A stretch of 37,956 nucleotides of DNA from Salinivirgaceae bacterium (GTDB taxonomy: Bacteria; Bacteroidota; Bacteroidia; Bacteroidales; SZUA-534), in assembly GCA_016284875.1 (NCBI GenBank), contig JAEEPS010000024.1:1-37956 (forward strand), written 5' to 3'. Shown in pieces: positions 23,456 to 30,406 of the stretch. The position numbers and the translations under genes were made by a program. Every line of letters begins with the position of its first letter. Position 1 is the first letter of the stretch. Under the pieces are notes generated by a model. The model was not told where the DNA came from. It saw only the letters and a program-made list of their open reading frames with translations, and made no database searches.

Positions 23456-23933
23456 AAATAAACATCGTTTGCCCCCCTTCGGATATTTCCAGGAACGTTG
23501 CTACTCCAAGTGTGTCTTTCACCTCGTGAATAAAATCGGACTGCTTGAGCCCCAGAATGTGCATCGCCATTTCGCAGGCGTACAAGTTGACGCCCAGCGC
23601 TGTGGCGGCTTCAACAAGTTCCTCGAGTGTGGCCACATTGTTTTTGCGCATCAGCCTGCGGAAAATGCGTGGGCCAATGCCGCAAAAGTTGAAGCGGCTT
23701 GTAGGCGCCTTGCGCAGACCGCCCATTCCAAAACCGAACATTTTGGTGATAAAGTTGCCACCGATAAAGGCACGGCCGCGTTTCTGTTTGATTGCATTGA
23801 GCCCCCAGAAGGTGAAGAAAATGTTCACCTCGTAGCCCACAGCCGCAGCGCCCGTGGCCAGCGTGAACACAGCCGTCAGTTTGTCGAACTCGCCCGAAAA
23901 GGCTATCAATGAAAGTTTCTTTTTATCTGCCAT
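23454..23933 (-). CDS. DsrE/DsrF/DrsH-like (DrsE_2) sulfur-transfer protein
   Basis: ATG 23933 gives MADKKKLSLIAFSGEFDKL and starts 7 bp after the ThiF stop; a longer frame overlaps that gene. The 159-residue protein matches the DrsE_2 family: a flavodoxin-like start, VNIFFTFWGLNAI in the middle, and Cys120 in LYACEMAMHILGL, the position of the conserved reactive Cys in this family (Cys84 is a second one). Family members accompany TusA and rhodaneses in sulfur trafficking. They are thought to accept or donate persulfide sulfur. Confidence 0.88.
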   Translation of the reverse strand: MADKKKLSLIAFSGEFDKLTAVFTLATGAAAVGYEVNIFFTFWGLNAIKQKRGRAFIGGNFITKMFGFGMGGLRKAPTSRFNFCGIGPRIFRRLMRKNNVATLEELVEAATALGVNLYACEMAMHILGLKQSDFIHEVKDTLGVATFLEISEGGQTMFI

Positions 23934-23940
23934 AACCGTG

Positions 23941-24756
23941 TTAGTTTTTATGCGCTGCAAGGTCGCAAACGCTTTGTTCATAATTAATTAACTCTGTTAT
24001 CGTCGGGTTTTCACCGCAGAGCGGACAGTTGTCGCGGCGGTGGACATTCACTTTTCTGAAATCCATCGTTTTTGCGTTGAAAGTCAGTAACTTGTCGGTC
24101 AGTAACTCGCCAACGCCAGTGATATATTTCAGCGTTTCGGCGGCCTGAATTGTGCCCAACATTCCAGCAATGGCGCCCAGCACGCCCGCTTGCGAGCAGG
24201 TGGGAACGGCGTTCGGCGGTGGCGGCGTCTTGAACATACAGCGGTAGCAAGCGTGACCAGGAACGTAGGTAAACGTCTGACCCTCAAAGCGTAAGATTCC
24301 ACCGTGGCTGAACGGCTTGCCAGCCATCACGCACGCGTCATTGATTAGGAATTTGACGGGGAAATTGTCGGTTCCGTCAACCACAAAATCGTAGTTCTTG
24401 ATAATGTCGAGTGCGTTGTCGGCACGTAGAAAGTCTTGATACACATCGACTTTAATGTGCGGATTGATAGCCGCAATGGTCTCTTTGGCCGACACCACCT
24501 TCGGCTTGCCAACATCGGGCGTGGTGTGGATAATCTGACGCTGAAGGTTGCTCAAATCAACCACATCGCCATCGACAATGCCAATGTTGCCCACGCCAGC
24601 GGCCGCCAGATACATTGCCACAGGCGCGCCAAGTCCGCCCGCGCCAATAACCAGCACCTTCGCCGCAAGTATCTTTTCTTGCCCTTCAACGCCCACATCC
24701 TTCAGCAGAATGTGGCGTGAGTATCGGTTCAGTTCTTCTTCAGTGAAATCGTACAT
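23941..24756 (-). CDS. ThiF/MoeB/HesA-family adenylyltransferase for the ThiS-like carrier
   Basis: ATG 24756 gives MYDFTEEELNRYSRHILL, the usual beginning of MoeB/ThiF proteins; a longer TTG frame is unlikely. The 271-residue E1-like enzyme has the nucleotide loop GAGGLG (38-43), SNLQRQ with the ATP-contacting Arg, DGTDNF with the Mg-binding Asp, and a structural zinc site made of CYRC and CPLC. The TCSQAGVLG segment contains a Cys at the usual catalytic position. There is no C-terminal rhodanese domain, so sulfur must come from another protein, probably TusA or DsrE. It would adenylate the carrier C-terminal glycine before sulfur transfer. Confidence 0.93.
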   Translation of the reverse strand: MYDFTEEELNRYSRHILLKDVGVEGQEKILAAKVLVIGAGGLGAPVAMYLAAAGVGNIGIVDGDVVDLSNLQRQIIHTTPDVGKPKVVSAKETIAAINPHIKVDVYQDFLRADNALDIIKNYDFVVDGTDNFPVKFLINDACVMAGKPFSHGGILRFEGQTFTYVPGHACYRCMFKTPPPPNAVPTCSQAGVLGAIAGMLGTIQAAETLKYITGVGELLTDKLLTFNAKTMDFRKVNVHRRDNCPLCGENPTITELINYEQSVCDLAAHKN

Positions 24757-24759
24757 AGC

Positions 24760-24826
24760 AATTAATGAATTACGAATTCCCAATTTACAAATTTCTTCAA
24801 TTGTCAATTGTCAACTTTCAATTTTA
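24760..24826. repeat. Heptamer tandem repeat between the carrier and ThiF genes
   Basis: Units of the AATTNNN type (AATTACG, AATTCCC, AATTTAC, AATTGTC twice, AACTTTC, AATTTTA) fill the whole gap from the carrier stop to the ThiF start, with one 10-bp interruption. Confidence 0.75.
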
Positions 24827-25036
24827 TCGGCATCCACCGCCCATGAAGTACAAGAAATCAACCGTATCGCCATCGTTAAAAGTTTTTGTGTCGAAGTCTT
24901 CGCGTTCAACGAATTCCTCGTTCACTTGTACGCTAACCATTTCAGGTTCAGCCACATTGTTCTGCTTGATAAGTCCCGACACGGTTATCGGCAATGCCAC
25001 TTCCTGCTTTTCACCGTTCACTGTTATTGTCGCCAT
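24824..25036 (-). CDS. ThiS/MoaD-like sulfur carrier with a blocked GGGCR C-terminus
   Basis: The 70-residue beta-grasp protein (MATITVNGEKQEVALPITVS and onward) resembles ThiS. It has the GDTVDFLYFMGGG ending in which the Gly-Gly tail becomes a thiocarboxylate. Unlike ThiS it continues with Cys69-Arg70 before the stop. A free C-terminal glycine is required for adenylation, so the dipeptide should have to be removed, which fits the JAMM protease in the operon. QbsE, with its Gly-Gly-Cys-Phe end, is the closest precedent I know. It is the first gene of the operon, preceded by a putative promoter with a palindrome in the spacer. Confidence 0.88.
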   Translation of the reverse strand: MATITVNGEKQEVALPITVSGLIKQNNVAEPEMVSVQVNEEFVEREDFDTKTFNDGDTVDFLYFMGGGCR

Positions 25037-25117
25037 ATTATTCTGATTTTTAATTGTTATTCACTCAATAAAAAAGCATTTGCCGTTTTCCGTCTTTTTC
25101 CGTTTTAAACGACATTG

Positions 25118-25161
25118 TAAATATAAAGGTTATTATTAATAACCTATCGTATCGATAGGTT
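25118..25161 (-). promoter_or_regulatory. Putative promoter and operator of the sulfur-relay operon
   Basis: On the minus strand TATATTTA (25125-25118, one mismatch to TAnnTTTG) lies about 80 bp before the first gene. The 19 bp upstream is almost filled by a perfect interrupted palindrome, GGTTATTA-N-TAATAACC (25128-25144). A second perfect palindrome, AACCTATCG/CGATAGGTT (25141-25161), overlaps it by four bases. No TTTG is present at -33, so activation or repression by a bound regulator is plausible. Confidence 0.45.
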
Positions 25162-25258
25162 TTCCTTGTGTAAATAACGCCGATTTTTCATTCAGAATTG
25201 TAAACCACCGAAAAAGCAGAAGGCACAGGAGTTGGTTTTGTTGGTCCCAAATGACAAC

Positions 25259-25295
25259 AAAAAATCCCGCCAGCGCATTGCCGACGGGATTTTTT
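25259..25295 (-). terminator. Terminator of the outer-membrane barrel gene
   Basis: An 11-bp stem (AAAAAATCCCG at 25259-25269 with CGGGATTTTTT at 25285-25295) has T-runs on either strand. It lies just past the stop of the gene ending at 25317. Confidence 0.85.
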
Positions 25296-25316
25296 GTGTG
25301 ACTTAATCTATTCTGT

Positions 25317-28274
25317 TTAGAACATTCCCGGGCCACCAAAACCACCGGGGAATCCGCCAGGACCGAATCCGCCAGGGCCCATTTGGCGAGACTGCTTACG
25401 CATCGAGTTGATTTTGTAGACAAACTGTACGATTGCGTAACTGCCAAGAGTGTTCGATTCAGAGTCGATGATTGACGAACTGCTCACGTAGCGCATGATG
25501 CTCTTTTGTTGCTGCAGGATGTCGAACACTTTCACGCGGACTGCCATGCGGTTGTCTTTGGTGAAGTTCTTGGTAATCTGTGCGTTCCAGATTGCCAGGT
25601 CGCGGTCGTAACCATCGCTGTAGCCGGTGTAGATTCGCCAGTTGAAGTCAGTTGCGAATGTCATCTTCCAAGGCAGATTGATAGTGGTGTTGGCGCCAAT
25701 CTCGTAGTCGAAAGTCTCGCGGTCATTGCTCAAAGTAGCGTTTGCCATTGCACTATTGCCGGTTGAGGTCGTTGTGGCTTTTTGGTCGTTGCCGCTCTTC
25801 AGGTAGCGAACCGAACCATTGATTGAGAAGTCGAACACATCGCAGCGGTAGTTGAGTTGCAAGCGCTCGCTGAGAGTGGTTGTCGAAGTGGTGATTTTGC
25901 CACCGCCAACGGTCTGGCCATTAGGCAGTTTGGTTGCGCTCGACATTGAAACGTTCTCGCTGTAGTTAGCCATCGATGTTGCTGTGATTGAGAGTTTCTT
26001 TGTTCCGAGCGGTGAACTCAAAGTCAGGAATCCGTTGGTGCTCCAGTTGCCGTTCAGGTTGATTTTGCGAGTCTCTTGTCCACCAGTAGTCGGGTTGTAG
26101 GTGATTTCGTTGCTCACGGTGTTCATAGTGTTGTTGTACGACAGGTTGAGCATGATGCTTTTGCCCGATTCGCGCATAAAGTTGTTGTAGTTCAACTGAA
26201 CGTTGTTTGTGAATGTCGGTTTCAAGTTCGGGTTACCATATTGCAGGTTCAACGGGTCGGTCACGCTGATAATCTCTTGCAGGTTCTGCACGTCGGGAGC
26301 CGAGCTGCGGCCGTTGTAGCGCAACTGAATGGTGTGCTGCTTTGTGAACTTGTATTGCACGCGCATGGTCGGCGACCAGTTGAATACGGTCTGTTTCTTG
26401 TCGTTGCCAACGTTTACACCAAGAATGTTATGAGTCTCAGATATTTGCGGTTGGAGCGATACACCAAGGTTGTAGTTCAGTTTTGAGTAGCGGCCTTGCC
26501 AAATTATCTCGGCGCGGTGGTTGTAGTATGTATTCTCAACCTCACTGCTCAAACTATCGTTACGAGTGCTGCTGCCATCTTCGTAAACGTATGAGTAAGA
26601 GTCAGATGAACGTGTTTGGAAGTTGTAGTTGAATTGCAGATAGTTCTTTTCGAAAATCGGCTCAACATAGCCTATCTGACCCATCAGCGTCAGGTTGCTG
26701 CTCTTGCCGTCGGTGTTGCGGTCAATCAGTGAAGTTGAGTCGTTCATATTGAAGTGAGTGTTCGACTTTGATGTTCTGTCTGAAGGACTGAGCGAACCAT
26801 TGGCGCGGAGTGTCAGCTGAATGCTGCGTCCGTAGTTGTTCAGTTTCTTAACAGCCTGCAGGTTGGCGTTGTACGATATGCTTGTCGAGTTCGATGTGTT
26901 GTTGCTTGTTTGTGTATTCACAGTGTCGCGCAAGTCGTTGATGAGGTTGCCCAGACTCAACGATTGACCATCGCTTTCTGTGTCAGTGAAACTCATGCGA
27001 ATGTTGGGGCGGAAAATGATTGTTGTCATTGTGTCGATTGCCCATTTGATTCGGTACGAAGCGTTGATGTTGTTGCGGATGCTTGTCGATGTTGAGGTAT
27101 CATTCTGAACAGTCGAGTAGTCATCGCCACGGAATGTCTCGGTTGATGTTTTGCCTTCCGATTCAGTTCTTGTACGGCTGAATTGGATGTTGCCACCATG
27201 CAGGAACGATTTGCTCTTTTCTTGCTCGAAGTTAGCCATGATGTTCTGTGTCTCGGTGATGCCGCCGCCAAATCCCATCATGCCGCCCATCATGCCGCCC
27301 ATCATGCCGCCGCCCATGCCACCACGCATGCCGCCGCCCATGCCGCCCATCATCATCATGCCGCCGCCCATGCCACCACGCATACCGCCGCCAAAGCCGC
27401 TGCTGTTATCACCAAGGTCGCTGCTGGTATTGTTGGTGTTGTTCAGGTTGCCGATGATGGCCAGGTTGCCTTCGTCGTCAAATTTGTTCAAATCCAAGTG
27501 GCCGTCGTAGCGGAAATCATCGGGTCCGTTGATGTCGTGGCCAACGCCGCCCCAGATGTTGCCAATCCAACTGTCCATCATACTCTTGCGTACGGTGAAG
27601 TCGAGAACAAACTCTTCGTCGTCATCGTCGATGCCGGTCAGTTCGGCCTGCTCGCTCTTTTTGTCGTACGATTTGATGTCCTTAACCATGTTGGCCGGAA
27701 GGTTCTTGAGAACCACTTGCGGGTCGTTGGCAAAATATTCCTTGCCGTTCATCTGTATTTTGGTGACTTCCTTTCCACCGATAGTAAGTTTGCCATCCGA
27801 TGAGATTTCGGCGCCAGGGAGTTTCTTCACAAGGTCTTCAACCATTGCGCCTTCAGTCACGTGGAAAGCGTCGGCGTTGAACACCACGGTGTCGTCGCGA
27901 ACAACAACCGGTGTGGCTTCTGCTTGAATGCTAACCTCGGCTAATTGCTTGCTGTCTTCCAACAAATAAATCTTGCCGATAGAGTTGTCTTTACCTTTTG
28001 TGACGGTAATATTCTTATTGACAGGGGTATAGCCGATGAAAGATGCTTTTACGAAGCATTTTTCGACCTTGATGCCCTCAATCTTGAAAGAACCATCCTC
28101 TTTAGTCACGTCGCCTTTCAGGAATGTGCTGTCTGGCAGCGAGTAGATTTGCACGTTTGCATACTGCAAGGCCTCGTTTGTGGTCTTGTCAAGCAATTGG
28201 CCAGAGATTGATGTGGTTTGTGCCATTGCCACATTGCCAATCAGAACCGAAAGAATCAAACTTAACTTTTTCAT
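25317..28274 (-). CDS. Outer-membrane beta-barrel protein, TonB-receptor-like, with Gly/Met-rich insert
   Basis: The 985-residue protein starts with a signal peptide (MKKLSLILSVLIGNVAMA) and a CarboxypepD_reg-like domain (about 20-110, ISGQLLDKTTNEALQYANV). A plug-like region follows (VVRDDTVVFNADAFHV, GKEYFANDPQVVLKNLPANMV), then a long series of amphipathic beta strands (outer membrane beta-barrel family 3). This is the build of TonB-dependent transporters that lack a SusD partner; no susD-like gene is adjacent. Residues about 291-337 are a run of Gly/Met/Arg repeats (GGMRGGMGGGM type), and the C-terminus is also Gly-rich (PGGFGPGGFPGG). Substrate unknown. A terminator follows and a repeat-rich 411-bp upstream region precedes it. 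Confidence 0.9.
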   Translation of the reverse strand: MKKLSLILSVLIGNVAMAQTTSISGQLLDKTTNEALQYANVQIYSLPDSTFLKGDVTKEDGSFKIEGIKVEKCFVKASFIGYTPVNKNITVTKGKDNSIGKIYLLEDSKQLAEVSIQAEATPVVVRDDTVVFNADAFHVTEGAMVEDLVKKLPGAEISSDGKLTIGGKEVTKIQMNGKEYFANDPQVVLKNLPANMVKDIKSYDKKSEQAELTGIDDDDEEFVLDFTVRKSMMDSWIGNIWGGVGHDINGPDDFRYDGHLDLNKFDDEGNLAIIGNLNNTNNTSSDLGDNSSGFGGGMRGGMGGGMMMMGGMGGGMRGGMGGGMMGGMMGGMMGFGGGITETQNIMANFEQEKSKSFLHGGNIQFSRTRTESEGKTSTETFRGDDYSTVQNDTSTSTSIRNNINASYRIKWAIDTMTTIIFRPNIRMSFTDTESDGQSLSLGNLINDLRDTVNTQTSNNTSNSTSISYNANLQAVKKLNNYGRSIQLTLRANGSLSPSDRTSKSNTHFNMNDSTSLIDRNTDGKSSNLTLMGQIGYVEPIFEKNYLQFNYNFQTRSSDSYSYVYEDGSSTRNDSLSSEVENTYYNHRAEIIWQGRYSKLNYNLGVSLQPQISETHNILGVNVGNDKKQTVFNWSPTMRVQYKFTKQHTIQLRYNGRSSAPDVQNLQEIISVTDPLNLQYGNPNLKPTFTNNVQLNYNNFMRESGKSIMLNLSYNNTMNTVSNEITYNPTTGGQETRKINLNGNWSTNGFLTLSSPLGTKKLSITATSMANYSENVSMSSATKLPNGQTVGGGKITTSTTTLSERLQLNYRCDVFDFSINGSVRYLKSGNDQKATTTSTGNSAMANATLSNDRETFDYEIGANTTINLPWKMTFATDFNWRIYTGYSDGYDRDLAIWNAQITKNFTKDNRMAVRVKVFDILQQQKSIMRYVSSSSIIDSESNTLGSYAIVQFVYKINSMRKQSRQMGPGGFGPGGFPGGFGGPGMF
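27265..27405 (-). repeat. DNA repeats encoding the Gly/Met-rich tract of the barrel protein
   Basis: Tandem, slightly degenerate blocks of CATGCCGCC and CATGCC(A/G)CC(C/A) type units, read on the minus strand, encode repeated Gly-Gly-Met. The near-identity of units makes length change by slippage possible. A long antisense Ala/His-rich frame is a by-product. Confidence 0.7.
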
Positions 28275-28438
28275 ATCACTGTTTTTTTTATGTGTTTATA
28301 AATTCATTTTCCTTTTTTGTCATTTTCGACGATGCAATGATATTTCGTTTCGGTGAAACCGCAATATCCTTATAGATGAAGGGTAAAAAAATGCCGATTG
28401 AAGTTCCCGAATTTTAATCTGAGTCTATGTTTGGGCTG

Positions 28439-28518
28439 TTTTTACCGATAAAACCACGGTTTGGAGGCATACTTTATGCCGGAATGGCCATAAAAACCGG
28501 TTTTTTACCGATAAAACC
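28439..28518. repeat. Direct repeats and palindromes upstream of the barrel gene
   Basis: TTTTTACCGATAAAACC occurs at 28439-28455 and again at 28502-28518. Between them are a GGCATA/TATGCC hairpin (28466-28480) and the palindrome AAAAACCGGTTTTT (28492-28505). They lie 165-245 bp before the start codon of the barrel gene and could be binding sites for a regulator. Confidence 0.55.
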
Positions 28519-28572
28519 GATAGTGCTATTGCTGATAATCAAATAGATAGAGAGTGCAAATGAATGCTCGCC

Positions 28573-28590
28573 ACAAAACTGCAGTTTTGT
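28573..28590. promoter_or_regulatory. Perfect 18-bp palindrome
   Basis: ACAAAACTGCAGTTTTGT is fully self-complementary. It lies between the barrel gene start and the deacetylase stop, so it may be an operator for the former or part of a terminator for the latter; no adjoining T-run decides this. A short heptamer tract (28669-28689) precedes the deacetylase stop. Confidence 0.45.
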
Positions 28591-28685
28591 AGAGAAAAAA
28601 GGAAGAATTATCGATGGTGGTACAGATAATACGTTGATTATCAATATGCTTTTTGATCAGATTGTTAGTTTCTAAATCCTAACTA

Positions 28686-29669
28686 TCAGAATGATAGCAC
28701 ATAAACCTCGTCGGGAACCACATCGAAGATGATGCAGCCATCGGCAATCAGCGATGGTATCTCGTTGTTGTTGCGCACGATACGTGCTGTAGTGCAGCCT
28801 TCGGGCAACCGGCGCTTGATAGTCACTGGCTGGTCGAATTTTGTCAGACTGCTTTGTGCCGTGCAGCCAACGGTTATCTCAACATAGTCCATTTCCTGCC
28901 GTTCGCTGATTGTGAGTGAGTTGCGCTCGATTATGTATTTTGAGATTTCAGCAAACGTACCAACCCAATAAGCCAATCCCGATTGTTTGACGTATTTCAA
29001 ATGTGCCTCAAATTCAGCCGATTGGATAGGAGAGTAGCCGCCATCGCCGTCGAGCGCGTGAATCAGGAAAACGCACCAGCCTTTGGTCTTGGTGGCCGAT
29101 TCCACCCAATTGTTGAAGTTGTCGGCTGTCTGCATATCGCTCTCAGTACCAACCACTCGTGATGTGATGTTGAACATGTTTTCGGGCGTTGAGTTGCCAA
29201 TCTGGCCGCTGCAGCCGCGTGCCGAAATGTAGTAGCGTGCCACAATCTTATCGTTGCCAGTCACACAGTAGGGGTAAACCATTGTGATACACTCTTTTCC
29301 AATCTCACGCTCGATGATTTTTTTTGATTCGGACAACTCTTCGTCTTGCTTGTCTTCAGGTGTTTGGCCAAAGTTGACATGGTTCACCGTGTGCGAAGCA
29401 ATCTCATGGCCTTTTTTCGCCACATTTTTCCACTCGTTCCAATCCTTTACCCAACTGGTAATCAGGTTGAAAGTGCCGTGAAAGCCGTATTTGTCGAGTA
29501 GCGGAACAGCCACCGGAATCTGGTTGGGTGTGCCGTCATCGAAAGAGTAGGTGATGGCCGCCTGACTGAAATTGTGCCAAGTTGCAACTTCGTAACCTTC
29601 TGGTATTTGTGCATTTACTGTGTTTGCCATAATAAACGGTATTGCCATTATTAACGATAACTTTTTCAT
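28686..29669 (-). CDS. Secreted polysaccharide deacetylase (NodB-like)
   Basis: The 327-residue protein has a signal peptide (MKKLSLIMAIPFIMANTVNA) and a carbohydrate esterase 4 / NodB homology domain. The catalytic Asp and metal-ligand Asp are in YSFDDGT (residues 41-47). The metal-binding His pair is in SHTVNH (His93 and His97), and VYPY marks the next motif. The last about 80 residues form a beta-rich appendage. It would remove N- or O-acetyl groups from a glycan in the periplasm or outside the cell. A terminal His motif (FLIHALDGDGG) is present. No other glycan genes are adjacent. Confidence 0.9.
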   Translation of the reverse strand: MKKLSLIMAIPFIMANTVNAQIPEGYEVATWHNFSQAAITYSFDDGTPNQIPVAVPLLDKYGFHGTFNLITSWVKDWNEWKNVAKKGHEIASHTVNHVNFGQTPEDKQDEELSESKKIIEREIGKECITMVYPYCVTGNDKIVARYYISARGCSGQIGNSTPENMFNITSRVVGTESDMQTADNFNNWVESATKTKGWCVFLIHALDGDGGYSPIQSAEFEAHLKYVKQSGLAYWVGTFAEISKYIIERNSLTISERQEMDYVEITVGCTAQSSLTKFDQPVTIKRRLPEGCTTARIVRNNNEIPSLIADGCIIFDVVPDEVYVLSF

Positions 29670-29795
29670 AATCGGAAAGATTTAGAATGCAATAATAAGC
29701 ACAACTGACGAATTATTGGAAGCAATGTGTAAAAAAGAACGCAGATTTTATAGAACGTCAATTCGAGATTATTTGGAATTGTTTTCAAATTCAAC

Positions 29796-30305
29796 TCACT
29801 TTATTATCGAATAATCGGAACAGCGCAAGTTGTAGGTAGCGTTTTTCATATTGTTATCACTTGTAGTATAATAACTTATCACAGCATCTATATTGGTGTT
29901 CAGAGAGAATGAGGCGTCTTTCACAATTATATCGTTTACGTTGTCAAGTTTTTCAACTTTCCTTAAATCATCTTTCAGTATTTCAATCAATTTCTCACCT
30001 GATAATTTGTCATAATTAGGAAATGTCTGAACCATAATGGTGCTGTCTACTTTAAAAATTTCTATTATCTTATATGTGAAAAGTTTAGGTTTAATTCTAC
30101 CATAGAGTACATAATTATCTTTCGTGCCAAACAGAAGAATATGTCTCCATGCAACTACTTCAGGACGTTTGTTCCTCATCATACAATCAAAAAAGAATTG
30201 TACGGATGTTTCTTGAACTTCATCAACATTCACTTTAGTAAGGTCTGCTTGTAAATAGTAATTAGCAGATAGCATTATTATTAAAGATATAAATAAATAT
30301 CTCAT
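29796..30305 (-). CDS. Hypothetical secreted protein, AT-rich
   Basis: The 169-residue protein has an N-terminal hydrophobic segment (MRYLFISLIIMLSANYYLQA) typical of a signal peptide. The mature domain is Asn/Asp/Lys-rich and beta-strand-like, with two Cys (FFFDCMM and LRCSDYS). No family is recognised. Its base composition is AT-richer than that of neighbours. An exact -7 element lies upstream. About 126 bp separate its stop from the deacetylase start, with nothing notable in between. Confidence 0.55.
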   Translation of the reverse strand: MRYLFISLIIMLSANYYLQADLTKVNVDEVQETSVQFFFDCMMRNKRPEVVAWRHILLFGTKDNYVLYGRIKPKLFTYKIIEIFKVDSTIMVQTFPNYDKLSGEKLIEILKDDLRKVEKLDNVNDIIVKDASFSLNTNIDAVISYYTTSDNNMKNATYNLRCSDYSIIK

Positions 30306-30324
30306 TTTCTGTAATATAATTGTG

Positions 30325-30352
30325 TTCTAAATTCTAATAATCAAATTCCAAC
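30325..30352. repeat. Heptamer repeat in the leader of the secreted hypothetical gene
   Basis: TTCTAAA, TTCTAAT, AATCAAA and TTCCAAC follow each other between the predicted start of transcription and the gene at 30305. Confidence 0.5.
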
Positions 30353-30359
30353 AAATATA
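30352..30359 (-). promoter_or_regulatory. -7 element of the secreted hypothetical gene
   Basis: The minus strand reads TATATTTG, an exact match. It lies back to back with the folP -7 element, 21 bp away. Confidence 0.5.
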
Positions 30360-30369
30360 GTTAAAGCAA

Positions 30370-30391
30370 GCGCAAATCCATATTTTTGCGC
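30370..30391 (+). promoter_or_regulatory. folP: folP -7 element inside an inverted repeat
   Basis: TATTTTTG (30381-30388) exactly matches TAnnTTTG and would give a leader of about 13 nt. It is embedded in GCGCAAA-N8-TTTGCGC (30370-30376 and 30385-30391), an arrangement suggesting an operator shared by the divergent pair. Confidence 0.5.
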
Positions 30392-30406
30392 AAAACTGAC
30401 TGAACT

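Noticed and set aside
27183..27803. Ala/His-rich plus-strand frame opposite the barrel gene
   Set aside because: It is the complement of the Gly/Met repeat DNA; composition is an artefact of the repeat codons.
27850..27870. TCACGTGGAAA core resembling a parS site (similar cores in rseP near 1390 and 2085)
   Set aside because: Only one half-site fits; no full 16-bp palindrome, and all lie inside coding sequences.
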